DNA from: Pontibaca methylaminivorans
GTDB lineage: Bacteria > Pseudomonadota > Alphaproteobacteria > Rhodobacterales > Rhodobacteraceae
Direction: 5' to 3'
NCBI RefSeq assembly: GCF_900156525.1
Contig: NZ_FTPS01000001.1
Location: 992,001 to 1,056,000 of the forward strand
Length of the DNA stretch: 64,000 nt
A program made the translations under genes and the position numbers. The notes below the pieces were generated by a model, which was given only the letters and a program-made list of their open reading frames with translations, was not told the origin of the DNA and did not search any database. Position 1 is the first letter of the stretch, and the number at the start of each line of letters is the position of its first letter. Positions 49,546 to 59,181 of the stretch are shown here, piece by piece.

Positions 49546-50385
49546 CTATCGTGCGGCCACCTGGAAATCGCGCGGCTGGCCGGCGAATTCTTCCTGGGCC
49601 TCGTCGAGCCAGCGCTCGTATTCCTCTTCGCTCACCGCCCGGACCGTGATCGGCATATAGGCGTGATCCTTGCCGCAGAGCTCGGAACACTGGCCGAAAT
49701 ACAGCCCCTCGTCATCGACCTTGAACCACAGTTCGGCAAGGCGCCCCGGAACGCCGTCCTGCTTGACCCCGAAGGAGGGCACGGCCCAGGAGTGGATCAC
49801 GTCGGAGGCCGTCACCTGCATGACCACCACCTTGCCGACCGGAACAACCACCGCGTTGTCGGTCGCCAGCAGGTATTCGTCGTCCTCATAGCCGTTCTCG
49901 GCTAGTTCGTCCCGGCCGAGCATGAAACTGTCGAAGCCGAAGTCGTGATCGACGTATTCGTAGCTCCAGTACCACTGGTTCCCGGTCACCTTGATGGTGA
50001 TGTCGCCGTCGGGAATCTCCTGCTGCTTGAACAGGACCGGCAGCGAGAAGGTGCCGATGAACATCAGGATCAGGATCGGAACCACCGTCCAGGTGATCTC
50101 GAGCGGGGCGTTATGTGCGAACCGTGCCGGCACCGGGTTGGAGCGGCTGTTGTAGCGCAGGATCGCATAGATCAGGAGCACCGTGACCAGCACGCAGATC
50201 CCGGTGATGATCACGAGGATCAGCCAGTCGAGCCATTGCTGATCGCGCGCAAGTTCGGTCGCCGCATGGGGAAAACCCATTGCGCCGGACATGGGCTTGC
50301 CGATGATTTCGGGTCGCTCCTGCGCAAAGGCCGGCAGCCCGCCCAGAGCGGCGAAGAGCGCGGTAAATGTGAAAGTCTTCTTCAT
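49546..50385 (-). CDS. ctaC: Cytochrome c oxidase subunit II
   Basis: A 279-residue protein. A signal peptide (MKKTFTFTALFAALGGLPAFA) precedes two helices and a periplasmic cupredoxin domain. The CuA ligands lie in GQCSELCGKDHAYMP near residue 240, with the upstream histidine in VIHSWAVPS. It accepts electrons from cytochrome c for aa3 oxidase. It is first in ctaC-ctaB-ORF-ctaG-ctaE. Subunit I (ctaD) is not in the window. Confidence 0.97.
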   Translation of the reverse strand: MKKTFTFTALFAALGGLPAFAQERPEIIGKPMSGAMGFPHAATELARDQQWLDWLILVIITGICVLVTVLLIYAILRYNSRSNPVPARFAHNAPLEITWTVVPILILMFIGTFSLPVLFKQQEIPDGDITIKVTGNQWYWSYEYVDHDFGFDSFMLGRDELAENGYEDDEYLLATDNAVVVPVGKVVVMQVTASDVIHSWAVPSFGVKQDGVPGRLAELWFKVDDEGLYFGQCSELCGKDHAYMPITVRAVSEEEYERWLDEAQEEFAGQPRDFQVAAR

Positions 50386-50541
50386 TTCATGTCCTGACCG
50401 ATTGATCTCTGTCCCGTGTCTGGCCCGTATGGCGGGCGGGGCCGACACGCAATTTGCGCCGCCCCGTTGTCATCGGCTCCATTAGTAATCATGTTCGTTA
50501 CGTCAAATAAAGGCTTCTGATGATGTCACCATGACGTTTTT

Positions 50542-50555
50542 TTGATCTGCATCAA
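50542..50555. promoter_or_regulatory. Perfect FNR-type box between ctaC and tldD
   Basis: TTGATCTGCATCAA exactly matches the FNR consensus TTGAT-N4-ATCAA. Its centre is 25 bp before the tldD ATG and 163 bp before the ctaC ATG. That is too close to tldD for classic -41.5 activation, so repression of tldD, or control of a distant ctaC promoter, is more likely. FnrL is the expected binder, and the half-site differs from the TTGAC boxes of nir/nor. Confidence 0.7.
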
Positions 50556-50573
50556 GTCCCGAGGCTGCTTCCC

Positions 50574-51995
50574 ATGGCCGAATCGCCGTTCCGACCCTTT
50601 GAACACGACCTTCCGCTGGACGAGGCTCTCGCGGTGCTGCGCGATGCCACGAGCGGCGCCGATGACGGGGAGATCTTTGCCGAGCGGCAGCGCTCCGAAC
50701 TGCTGAGCTTTGACGACGGGCGGCTGCGCAGCGCCAGCTACAACGCCGCCGAGGGGTTCGGGCTGCGCGCCGTGCGCGGCGAGGTGTCTGGTTACGCGCA
50801 TTCGACCGAACTGTCGCTGCCGGCGCTGCGCCGCGCCGCCGAAACCGCGCGCCTTGCCGTCGGCGACGGGGGCGGAACATGGGCCGATGCCCCCCGCGCC
50901 ACCAACCAGCACCGCTATGGCGATGCGGATCCGATCGACGGCATCGCCTTTCCGGTCAAGATCGACACGCTGCGCGAGATCGACGCCTTTGCCCGCGCAC
51001 TCGATCCGCGTATCGTGCAGGTCTCGGCAACCATCGCCGCATCGCTGCAGGAGGTCGCGATCCTGCGCCCCGACGGGGTGCATCTGCGCGACACCCGCCC
51101 GATGAGCCGGGTCAACGTCTCGGTCATCGTCGAGGAAAACGGCCGGCGCGAAAGCGGTCACGCGGGTGGCGGCGGGCGCATCGGGCTCGGGGGGCCGATC
51201 TCGGCCGGCGACTGGCAGGACAAGGCGCGCGAGGCGCTGCGCATCGCGCTCGTCAACCTGCGCGCCGAGCCCGCACCGGCCGGCGTGATGGAGGTCGCGC
51301 TCGGCCCCGGCTGGCCCGGCATCCTGCTGCACGAGGCGGTCGGGCACGGGCTCGAGGGCGATTTCAACCGCAAGGGTTCGAGCGTCTTTGCCGGGCTCAT
51401 GGGACAGCGCGTCGCCGCGCCCGGCGTCACGGTGGTGGACGACGGCACCATTGCGGACCGGCGCGGCTCGCTCACTTTCGACGATGAGGGCACGCCCTCG
51501 CGGCGCAACGTGCTGATCGAGGACGGCATTCTCGTCGGGCTGATGCAGGACCGCCAGAACGCGCGCCTGATGGGGACCGAGCCCACCGGCAACGGGCGGC
51601 GCGAAAGCTTTGCCCATGCGCCCATGCCCAGGATGACGAATACCATCATGCTCGGCGGCGATGCCGATCCGGGCGACATCGTGGCCGGGATTGGCGACGG
51701 GATCTGGGCGGTCGGATTCGGCGGGGGGCAGGTGGACATCACCAACGGCAAGTTCGTCTTTTCCTGCACCGAGGCCTATCGCGTCAGGAACGGCCGGATC
51801 GGCGCCCCGGTGAAGGGCGCGACGCTGATCGGCGACGGGGCGACCGCGCTTCGGCATATCCGCGCGCTCGGCAATGACATGGCGCTCGATCCGGGAATGG
51901 GCAACTGCGGCAAGGCCGGCCAGTGGGTGCCGGTCGGGGTCGGCCAGCCCACGGTGCTGATCGACGGGCTGACGGTCGGCGGTTCCGCCACCTGA
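50574..51995 (+). CDS. tldD: Metalloprotease TldD
   Basis: A 473-residue protein of the TldD/PmbA family, which forms a heterodimeric zinc protease with PmbA acting on unfolded or RiPP precursor peptides. The zinc motif HEAVGHGLEGD lies near residue 258 and a later cysteine of the site lies in FSCTEAYRVRNG. The length is usual. It is divergent from ctaC, and the pmbA partner is not in this window. Confidence 0.95.
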   Translation: MAESPFRPFEHDLPLDEALAVLRDATSGADDGEIFAERQRSELLSFDDGRLRSASYNAAEGFGLRAVRGEVSGYAHSTELSLPALRRAAETARLAVGDGGGTWADAPRATNQHRYGDADPIDGIAFPVKIDTLREIDAFARALDPRIVQVSATIAASLQEVAILRPDGVHLRDTRPMSRVNVSVIVEENGRRESGHAGGGGRIGLGGPISAGDWQDKAREALRIALVNLRAEPAPAGVMEVALGPGWPGILLHEAVGHGLEGDFNRKGSSVFAGLMGQRVAAPGVTVVDDGTIADRRGSLTFDDEGTPSRRNVLIEDGILVGLMQDRQNARLMGTEPTGNGRRESFAHAPMPRMTNTIMLGGDADPGDIVAGIGDGIWAVGFGGGQVDITNGKFVFSCTEAYRVRNGRIGAPVKGATLIGDGATALRHIRALGNDMALDPGMGNCGKAGQWVPVGVGQPTVLIDGLTVGGSAT

Positions 51996-52128
51996 CCGCG
52001 CCGCCTGGAGCCGGGGATTGGGCGAACGGGGCCGGCCGCGGCACGGCGCGCCGCGCCTTCCCGTTCGGGTTCACGATCCGTTAACCTTTCCCGCGCTAGA
52101 CAGGTCCGGCAATCAGGCGGAGTTACGG

Positions 52129-53298
52129 ATGATCGAGGGACAGTTTTCTTCCAGGCCCCCCCCACTCCCACCGATGGCCGACGAAGAAAGGTTTTCGTGG
52201 CTTCGCCTGTTGCGCTCCCGCCGCGTGGGGGTGGCCACGTTCCACCGCCTGCTGGCCGAATACGGCAGCGCAGAACAGGCACTTGCCGCTTTGCCCGAAA
52301 TCGCCCGCGCGGCGGGAGTCCCCAATTACGAGATCTGTCCCCCGGGCGTGATCGAGGCCGAAATCAGGGCCGCGCGCGCCGCCGGGGCGCGGCTTCTGTG
52401 CCTGAACGACCCGTTTTATCCCGCCGCGCTTGCCGGCATTGACGAGGCCCCGCCCCTGCTCTGGGCGATCGGCCGGATCGACCTGCTGGGGCGGGCTATG
52501 CTTGCGATCGTGGGGGCGCGCAACGCCTCTTCGCTCGGCACGCGGATGGCGCGCGGCCTTGCGCGTGAACTTGGCGTGCAGGGCTTCGTCACCGTCTCGG
52601 GGCTGGCGCGCGGCATCGACGCCGCCGCCCATGGCGCAAGCCTCGACAGCGGAACCATCGCCGTGGTGGCGGGCGGGGTCGATACGGTCTATCCGGCAGA
52701 AAATGCCAGGCTGCGCGAGGACATCGCGCGCGAGGGGCTCATCCTGTCCGAACAGCCCATGGGCATGGCGCCGCAGGCGCGTCATTTCCCGCGCCGCAAC
52801 CGGATCATCTCGGGGCTCGCGCAGGGGGTGGTGGTGGTCGAGGCGGCGGCGAAGTCCGGCAGCCTCATCACCGCGCGCGATGCGCTGGATCAGGGGCGCG
52901 AGGTGCTGGCGGTGCCCGGCCACCCCTTCGACGCCCGTGCCGCGGGCTGCAACATGCTGATTCGCGACGGTGCGCAACTGGTCCGCAACGCCGCCGACGT
53001 GATCGCCGCCGTGGCCGTGCAGCCGGCGGCGCCCGCCGCCGCCGAAGCCCCGCAGGAAGAAACCCCGCAGGAAAAGACCGCAATTCCTGCGCCCCCGCCG
53101 CCACGGCGCAGCCTGCGGGAAACCGCGGCCCTGCACCGCGCGATTCTTGCCCGGCTCAGCCCCTCGCCCCTGGCCGAGGATCAGTTGATCCGCGACATGG
53201 CCATGACCGCCGGCGAACTTGGCGTGACGCTTGTCGATCTCGAGATCGAGGGGCGGATCCAGCGCCAGCCGGGCGGGCTCATCTCGCTTGGGCGATAG
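52129..53298 (+). CDS. dprA: DNA-processing protein DprA
   Basis: A 389-residue protein of natural transformation that loads RecA on incoming single-stranded DNA. A SAM-like N-terminal region precedes the Rossmann core with IVGARNASSLGTRMARGLA and VTVSGLARGIDAAAHG (near residue 165), then FPRRNRIISGLA. A Pro/Ala/Glu linker (around residues 310-335) leads to a C-terminal winged helix (DRAILARL-type). The ATG at 52129 is chosen over a later ATG at 52174. Confidence 0.93.
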   Translation: MIEGQFSSRPPPLPPMADEERFSWLRLLRSRRVGVATFHRLLAEYGSAEQALAALPEIARAAGVPNYEICPPGVIEAEIRAARAAGARLLCLNDPFYPAALAGIDEAPPLLWAIGRIDLLGRAMLAIVGARNASSLGTRMARGLARELGVQGFVTVSGLARGIDAAAHGASLDSGTIAVVAGGVDTVYPAENARLREDIAREGLILSEQPMGMAPQARHFPRRNRIISGLAQGVVVVEAAAKSGSLITARDALDQGREVLAVPGHPFDARAAGCNMLIRDGAQLVRNAADVIAAVAVQPAAPAAAEAPQEETPQEKTAIPAPPPPRRSLRETAALHRAILARLSPSPLAEDQLIRDMAMTAGELGVTLVDLEIEGRIQRQPGGLISLGR

Positions 53299-53478
53299 CC
53301 ACCCGCCTGCCCGGCGCGGATGATTGCGGCCCGGCGGGCGCCGGGCGCAGCGACCACCCCGAGAAAGATCCGGGGCGATCCGGGCCGAAAATACGGCGCA
53401 TTGACATTCCCGCCAGCGCTCCACACATGTGGGGCAAAATTGCTCGCGGTATGTCCACCGCAGGAGGTCAGCCACTAA

Positions 53479-56160
53479 ATGCCCGTCGTCATTGTCGAAT
53501 CTCCGGCCAAGGCCAAGACGATCAGCAAATATCTCGGCCCGGGCTATACGGTTCTGGCATCCTACGGCCATGTGCGCGACCTGCCGGCCAAGGACGGCTC
53601 GGTCGAGCCGGACCAGGATTTCGACATGAAATGGGAGGTCGCGGGCGACAGCCGCAAGCATGTGAAGGCGATCGCCGATGCGCTGGCCGAGGACGGCGAA
53701 CTGATCCTCGCCACCGACCCCGACCGAGAGGGCGAGGCGATCAGCTGGCACCTGCAGGAGGCGCTGACCAAGCGGCGCGCGCTGAAGAAGGACACGCCCG
53801 TTTCGCGCGTCACCTTCAACGCCATCACCAGGGATGCGGTGACGCGGGCGATGGAGAATCCCCGCCAGGTGGACATGCCGCTGGTCGAGGCCTATCTCGC
53901 CCGGCGCGCGCTTGACTATCTGGTCGGCTTCAACCTGAGCCCGGTGCTCTGGCGCAAGCTTCCCGGCGCGAAATCGGCGGGGCGGGTGCAATCGGTGGCG
54001 CTGCGCCTGATCGTCGAGCGCGAGATGGAGATCGAGGCCTTCCGCGCCCGCGAATACTGGAGCGTGAAGGCACTGCTTTCGACGCCGCGCGGCCAGGAAT
54101 ACGAGGCCCGGCTCACGGTTCTCGCCGGCCGGAAGCTCGACCGCTACGACATCGAAAACGCGACCCAGGCCGAGCTGGCCGTGCAGGCCATCACCAGCCG
54201 CGACCTTGCGGTGAAATCGGTCGAGGCGAAACCCGCAAGCCGCAACCCGGCCGCGCCCTTCATGACCTCGACGCTCCAGCAGGAGGCCAGCCGCAAGTTC
54301 GGCATGGGCGCACGCCAGACCATGAGCGCCGCCCAGCGCCTCTACGAGGCCGGGCACATCACCTATATGCGGACCGACGGCATCGACATGGCGCCCGAAG
54401 CCGTCCATGCGGCGCGCGATGCGATCCGGGCGCGCTTTGGCGACGATTACGTTCCGAAATCGCCGCGGATGTACAAGAACAAGGCCAAGAACGCCCAGGA
54501 AGCGCATGAATGTATCCGCCCGACCGTGATGGAAAAGGATGCGGCGGCCTTGCGCCTGTCCGACCCCGACCAGCGCCGGCTTTACGATCTGATCTGGAAG
54601 CGCACGCTGGCCTGCCAGATGCAGAGCGCCCGGATCGAGCGCACCACCGTCGATATCGCCAGTGGCGACGGCGAGGTGGAACTGCGCGCAACCGGGCAGG
54701 TGATGCTGTTCGACGGGTTTCTGCGCATCTACGAAGAGGGGCGCGACGACAGCGACGGCGCAGAGGATGAAAAACGCCTGCCCCAGATCGCCGAGGGCGA
54801 GCCGGCCGAAAAGCGCGGCATCACGCCGGAGCAGCATTTCACCCAGCCGCCGCCGCGCTTTACCGAGGCGACGCTGGTCAAGCGCATGGAGGAGCTCGGC
54901 ATCGGCCGGCCCTCGACCTATGCCAGCATCGTCACCACGATTCAGGATCGCGGCTATGTCCGCAAGGACAAGAACCGCCTGTTCCCCGAGGACAAGGGGC
55001 GGCTGGTGACGGCATTTCTGGAAAACTACTTCCGCCGCTATGTCGGTTACGATTTCACCGCCGCGCTCGAGGATCAGCTGGATCACATCAGCGCCGGCGA
55101 CGCCGATTACAAGGAAGTGCTCGCGAGCTTCTGGCGCGATTTCTCGGCCGCGATCGCGGAAACCAGCGAATTGCGCATCACCGAGGTGCTGGAAAAGATC
55201 AACGAGGTGCTGGAGCCGCACCTGTTCCCCCCGACCGGGGACGGCAGCGATCCCCGCCTCTGCCCGCATTGCGGCAAGGGGCGGCTGTCCATGCGCACCG
55301 CGCGGTCGGGCGGGGCCTTCATCGGCTGCTCGAACTACCCCGAATGCCGCTATACCCGCCCCTTCGGCCCGCCGGGCATGGAAGAAGACAGCGCGATCCC
55401 GCCCGAAGGCAAGCTTCTTGGCCATGACGAGGGCGATGCGATCCGCGTCTTCAAGGGCCGTTTCGGCCCCTATGTGCAGCGCGGCGAGGCGACCGAGGAC
55501 AACAAGAAACCCCCGCGCCAGTCGATTCCCAAGGACTGGTCGCCCGAGGAGATCGAGCTTGACCGCGCGCTCATGCTGCTGTCGCTGCCGCGCCCCATCG
55601 GGCCGCATCCCGACGACGGGGTGATGATCTGGGCCAATATCGGCCGTTACGGTCCCTATCTCAAACATGCCGAAAGCACATCGGAACGCGGCGGAACGAA
55701 TGCCAATCTCGAAAACATCGACGAGGTGTTCACCGTCGGCATGAACCGCGCCGTGCAGCTTCTGGCCGAGAAGGTCGCAAGCCGCGGCGCGCGCGGACGG
55801 GGCGGCAAGACGCTGCGCGAACTGGGCGAACACCCCGAGGCCGGCGGCGCCATCAGCCTCATGGATGGCCGCTATGGCCCTTATGTCAAATGGGGCAAGA
55901 TCAACGCGACCCTGCCCAAGGACACCGCACCCGAGGCCGTGACCGTGGAGATGGCGGTCGAACTGATCGCGGAAAAGGCGGCGAAATCGGGCAAGAAGGC
56001 CCCTGCGGCGAAAAAGGCCCCGGCCAAGCGCGCCTCGACCCGCAAGACGGCGGCCCCGAAAAAAACGGCGGCGAAAACGGCGGCAAAAAAGACCCCGGCC
56101 AAGCAGACGGCGGCCAAGGCCACGACGAAGAAGGCTGCGGCCGGTTCGGGCGAGGGCTGA
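53479..56160 (+). CDS. topA: DNA topoisomerase I
   Basis: An 893-residue type IA topoisomerase. The N-terminal Toprim domain has VESPAKAKTI and DPDREGEAISWH; the catalytic tyrosine is in ITYMRTDG near residue 295. A Cys4 zinc finger (CPHCGKGRL...CSNYPEC) is near residue 595. Three C-terminal repeats share a GPY core (RFGPYVQRG, GRYGPYLKH, GRYGPYVKW). The last 60 residues are a Lys/Ala/Thr/Pro tail likely to bind DNA. It relaxes negative supercoils. It starts 180 bp after dprA. Confidence 0.97.
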   Translation: MPVVIVESPAKAKTISKYLGPGYTVLASYGHVRDLPAKDGSVEPDQDFDMKWEVAGDSRKHVKAIADALAEDGELILATDPDREGEAISWHLQEALTKRRALKKDTPVSRVTFNAITRDAVTRAMENPRQVDMPLVEAYLARRALDYLVGFNLSPVLWRKLPGAKSAGRVQSVALRLIVEREMEIEAFRAREYWSVKALLSTPRGQEYEARLTVLAGRKLDRYDIENATQAELAVQAITSRDLAVKSVEAKPASRNPAAPFMTSTLQQEASRKFGMGARQTMSAAQRLYEAGHITYMRTDGIDMAPEAVHAARDAIRARFGDDYVPKSPRMYKNKAKNAQEAHECIRPTVMEKDAAALRLSDPDQRRLYDLIWKRTLACQMQSARIERTTVDIASGDGEVELRATGQVMLFDGFLRIYEEGRDDSDGAEDEKRLPQIAEGEPAEKRGITPEQHFTQPPPRFTEATLVKRMEELGIGRPSTYASIVTTIQDRGYVRKDKNRLFPEDKGRLVTAFLENYFRRYVGYDFTAALEDQLDHISAGDADYKEVLASFWRDFSAAIAETSELRITEVLEKINEVLEPHLFPPTGDGSDPRLCPHCGKGRLSMRTARSGGAFIGCSNYPECRYTRPFGPPGMEEDSAIPPEGKLLGHDEGDAIRVFKGRFGPYVQRGEATEDNKKPPRQSIPKDWSPEEIELDRALMLLSLPRPIGPHPDDGVMIWANIGRYGPYLKHAESTSERGGTNANLENIDEVFTVGMNRAVQLLAEKVASRGARGRGGKTLRELGEHPEAGGAISLMDGRYGPYVKWGKINATLPKDTAPEAVTVEMAVELIAEKAAKSGKKAPAAKKAPAKRASTRKTAAPKKTAAKTAAKKTPAKQTAAKATTKKAAAGSGEG

Positions 56161-56244
56161 ACCGGCCGCCGCGCCCGGCATCCGGTTGACACCGTTCCAT
56201 GGCGGCGGCACGATCACCGTGACCGCATTTCCAGGGGGTGATCC

Positions 56245-56949
56245 ATGAAGAAGGTCTATGATACCGCGGCCGAGGCGCTCGACGGGCTGTTGCATGACGG
56301 CATGCTGATCGCGGCCGGCGGCTTCGGCCTTTGCGGTATTCCCGAACTGCTGATCGCGGCGATCCGCGATGCGGGCACAAAGGATCTGACGGTTGCCTCG
56401 AACAACGCCGGGGTGGATGATTTCGGCCTCGGCGTGCTGCTCCAGTCGCGCCAGATCCGGAAGATGATTTCCTCCTACGTTGGCGAAAACGCCGAATTCA
56501 TGCGCCAGTATCTGAGCGGCGAGCTTGAACTCGAATTCAACCCGCAGGGCACGCTGGCCGAACGCATGCGCGCCGGCGGCTCCGGCATTCCCGGTTTCTA
56601 TACCAGGACCGGCGTCGGCACGGTGATCGCCGAGGGCAAGGAGCACAAGGAATTCGACGGCGAGACCTATGTGATGGAACGCGGCATCGTTGCCGACCTT
56701 TCCATCGTCAAGGCATGGAAGGCCGACGACACCGGCAATCTGGTGTTCCGCAAGACCGCGCGCAATTTCAACCCGCCGGCGGCCATGTGCGGGCGCGTCT
56801 GCGTGGCCGAGGTCGAGGAAATTGTGCCCCGCGGCAGCCTTGACCCCGACCATATCCACCTGCCGGGCATCTATGTGCACCGCCTGATCCAGGGCGAACA
56901 CGAAAAGCGCATCGAACAGCGCACCACCCGCAAGCGTGAGGAGGCGTGA
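56245..56949 (+). CDS. 3-oxoacid CoA-transferase subunit A
   Basis: A 234-residue alpha subunit of a class I CoA-transferase (ScoA/AtoD type), which moves CoA between succinyl-CoA and acetoacetate or similar acids. It has [14 protein letters not shown] near residue 27 (the CoA-binding GGFG) and [21 protein letters not shown] near residue 110. A partner subunit B gene follows at once. SCOT-type activity on acetoacetate is the likeliest. Confidence 0.93.
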   Translation: MKKVYDTAAEALDGLLHDGMLIAAGGFGLCGIPELLIAAIRDAGTKDLTVASNNAGVDDFGLGVLLQSRQIRKMISSYVGENAEFMRQYLSGELELEFNPQGTLAERMRAGGSGIPGFYTRTGVGTVIAEGKEHKEFDGETYVMERGIVADLSIVKAWKADDTGNLVFRKTARNFNPPAAMCGRVCVAEVEEIVPRGSLDPDHIHLPGIYVHRLIQGEHEKRIEQRTTRKREEA

Positions 56950-56951
56950 CC

Positions 56952-57602
56952 ATGGCAAAGGATGCCACCGTTGCCGGCAAGGGCTGGGACCGCAACCAGA
57001 TGGCCGCCCGCGCCGCCGAAGAGCTTGAGGACGGCTGGTATGTGAACCTCGGCATCGGCATTCCGACGCTGGTCGCGAATTACGTCGGCGACAAGGACAT
57101 CACCCTGCAATCCGAGAACGGCATGCTCGGCATGGGGCCCTTCCCCTACGAGGGCGAGGAAGACCCCGACCTCATCAACGCCGGCAAGCAGACAATCACC
57201 GAACTGAACCGCACCGCCTATTTCGACAGCGCCACCAGTTTCGGCATGATCCGGGGCGGCAAGATCGCGGCGGCGATCCTCGGCGCGATGGAAGTGTCCG
57301 AAAGCGGCGACCTCGCCAACTGGATGATTCCGGGCAAGCTGGTCAAGGGCATGGGCGGGGCGATGGACCTGGTTGCCGGCGTGCCGCGCGTGATCATCGT
57401 CATGGACCATACCAACAAGCACGGCGAGCCGAAACTGCTCAGGACATGCACGCTGCCGCTCACCGGCGTCGGCGTGGTCAGCCGCATCATCACGAACCTC
57501 GGCGTGCTCGACGTGGTCGAGGGCGGGCTGAAGATCGTCGAGACGGCCGAAGGCGTGACCGAAGACGAAATCCGCGCCGCCACCGAGGCGACGATTGTCT
57601 GA
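56952..57602 (+). CDS. 3-oxoacid CoA-transferase subunit B
   Basis: A 216-residue beta subunit. The catalytic glutamate motif ENGMLGMGP is near residue 55, and the ending [20 protein letters not shown] matches ScoB. The ATG at 56952 follows GAGGAGGCG; a GTG at 56946, overlapping the subunit A stop, is a weaker alternative. Together with subunit A it should form an alpha2-beta2 enzyme. Confidence 0.94.
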   Translation: MAKDATVAGKGWDRNQMAARAAEELEDGWYVNLGIGIPTLVANYVGDKDITLQSENGMLGMGPFPYEGEEDPDLINAGKQTITELNRTAYFDSATSFGMIRGGKIAAAILGAMEVSESGDLANWMIPGKLVKGMGGAMDLVAGVPRVIIVMDHTNKHGEPKLLRTCTLPLTGVGVVSRIITNLGVLDVVEGGLKIVETAEGVTEDEIRAATEATIV

Positions 57603-57888
57603 GGCGTTCACCATCCGCCATCAGGCGGACGATGCGCGGGGGCGCTATTCGATCGACCTCGGCCCCGCGCAGGCGGAACTCACCTATCGGGTTCTCGCGC
57701 CCGACCTGATCTCGGCCGATCACACCTTCGTGCCGCCGGCCATGCGCGGAACCGGGGCCGCGGCGGCCCTTGTGGAACGGCTGGTCGCGGATGCCCGCGC
57801 CGATGGCCGGCGCATCCGTCCGCGCTGTTCCTATGTCGAGGCCATGCGCAGGCGTCGCCCCGAATGGGCGGATGTGTTCGCACCCTGA
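57595..57888 (+). CDS. YjdJ-type small GNAT acetyltransferase-like protein
   Basis: A 97-residue protein of the short GNAT group. It has the acetyl-CoA loop [18 protein letters not shown] near residue 50 and the ending [18 protein letters not shown]. It appears to use a TTG start overlapping the subunit B stop by eight bases. No ATG or GTG is available near the family's expected N-terminus, so the start is moderately certain. Confidence 0.75.
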   Translation: MSEAFTIRHQADDARGRYSIDLGPAQAELTYRVLAPDLISADHTFVPPAMRGTGAAAALVERLVADARADGRRIRPRCSYVEAMRRRRPEWADVFAP

Positions 57889-57898
57889 CCCGGGGGCA

Positions 57899-58831
57899 TC
57901 AGTTCATCGCCACGAAGACGCAGCCATCGCTCACCAGTTGCGGGCGCGTCTGGCACAGCCCGCTTGCCACCCGGAACGCCGCCAGAACCTTCGGCACGTA
58001 ATCGCGCGTTTCGGCAAAGGGCGGCACGCCACCGTAACTGCGCACGCTCCCCTCGCCCGCGTTGTAGCCCGCAAGCGCAAGGATGGGGTCGTTGTCGAAC
58101 TCCCCCAGCAGCCAGTCGAGGTATTTGACCCCGCCGGCGATATTGGATTCGGGCACGAAGCTGTCGGCGACGCCGAACCGCCTGGCCGTCGCCGGCATCA
58201 GCTGCATGAGACCCTGCGCCCCCGCATGGCTGACCGCATCGCTGCGCCCCCCCGATTCGACCGCGATCACCGCCAGCACGAGCGCCGGTGAAACTCGCGT
58301 GCCGATGGTCGAGCGCAGGATGTCCCCCCCGCGGGTCCGCGCGATATCCTGTAACTGCTGCAGGCGCGGCGCCCTGACCCGGTCGGACGCGGCGAGCACC
58401 GAAAGCGCCGCATCAAGCCGCCCCGCCCCGGCCCTCGCACGCCCCGGCGGAATCTGTTCCCAGAACCATGCGTAATGCCCGATGGGGGTTTCGCTCAGCG
58501 GCCCGAGGGGCGATTCGACCCATGGCTCGGGCTCCGGGCGCGGGATGATGGGCCCGGGCTTTTCGTTCGGGTCGATCTGCACCGTGATTCGCCTTGTCGT
58601 TCCCGGCGCGGGGGGCTTGATGCGTTTTGCCGAAAAGTCGCGGTACACCACCGGCTCCGCCCGCGGACGGTCAGGCGCCGCGGCCGGTGCGCTGCTGACC
58701 GGGGCCGGTTTTTCGTCCGACACGTCCACCATGACGAGGCGCTGCACCTCGGCCCTGGCCCCCGGCTGCGGGACAACCATCAGGGGAATCACCAGAGCCC
58801 AGAGCGCCGCCCTGCGCAGATACCGCTGCAT
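57899..58831 (-). CDS. Lytic murein transglycosylase (SLT domain)
   Basis: A 310-residue exported muramidase-like enzyme. A signal peptide (LRRAALWALVIPLMVVPQPGARA) and a Pro-rich region (about residues 40-105) precede the C-terminal SLT domain. The catalytic Glu lies in AVIAVESGGRSDAVS (near residue 192), followed by GAQGLMQLMPATA and ALAGYNAGEG. It cleaves peptidoglycan, and it lies beside the tad pilus genes, where a hole in the wall may be useful. It is divergent from the pilin. Confidence 0.92.
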   Translation of the reverse strand: MQRYLRRAALWALVIPLMVVPQPGARAEVQRLVMVDVSDEKPAPVSSAPAAAPDRPRAEPVVYRDFSAKRIKPPAPGTTRRITVQIDPNEKPGPIIPRPEPEPWVESPLGPLSETPIGHYAWFWEQIPPGRARAGAGRLDAALSVLAASDRVRAPRLQQLQDIARTRGGDILRSTIGTRVSPALVLAVIAVESGGRSDAVSHAGAQGLMQLMPATARRFGVADSFVPESNIAGGVKYLDWLLGEFDNDPILALAGYNAGEGSVRSYGGVPPFAETRDYVPKVLAAFRVASGLCQTRPQLVSDGCVFVAMN

Positions 58832-59181
58832 ACTCGATACTCACTGCCCGTTCTTTTGGTCGAGCCTTTCCCGAATCGGGGCGCATGACCAGTGCAGAGC
58901 GATGATTCATGGCAGATTTGCCGCAATTGCGGCCCTGCGGCCTCGCCATTCCTGCGTTATTGGTAAAATCCGGGTCAATTCCCGCAGGGAATCGGCCTGT
59001 TCCCGATCAGTATTACCAAAAAGTTAAAATTGGGCAGCGAAATCCTTTTTCTGCCCAATTTCTGCCACCGCTCGCCGGCTAGATGCACTCATACCGCACA
59101 GGCCACGGCCCATTCGGAACATGAGGGTTCGCAGGCAGCGCGGTCGGCAAGGCAGTTTCATTATCTGGAAAGGAAAATATC
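58832..59181. promoter_or_regulatory. 350-bp non-coding region upstream of the pilin, with several inverted repeats
   Basis: No gene is seen. The region carries ATTCCCGCAGGGAAT (58978-58992), an ATTGGTAA/TTACCAA pair (58959-58966 and 59013-59019) and a long inverted repeat at 59027-59061. The DNA is AT-richer than its surroundings. The promoters of the transglycosylase and pilin must lie here. GGAAAGGAAAATATC before the pilin ATG is a good ribosome-binding site. Confidence 0.6.
59027..59061. repeat. Long inverted repeat upstream of the pilin
   Basis: Exact 11-base arms AAATTGGGCAG and CTGCCCAATTT enclose a 13-base centre, CGAAATCCTTTTT. It lies 120-155 bp before the pilin ATG. Each strand can form the hairpin, so it may be an operator or a leader structure. 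Confidence 0.7.

Noticed and set aside
53401-53429. TTGACA upstream of topA as a -35 element.
   Set aside because: No acceptable -10 hexamer is found at 16-18 bp, so a promoter here cannot be supported.
56139-56167. Hairpin over the topA stop codon as terminator.
   Set aside because: It has 9-bp arms but lies mostly in coding sequence, has an 11-nt loop and no T-run follows.
52123-56958. A 1611-codon open frame on the minus strand opposite topA and dprA.
   Set aside because: It is antisense to clearly conserved genes, and its residue composition (His/Asp/Arg/Gly-rich) is that expected from GC-rich reverse-complement codons.
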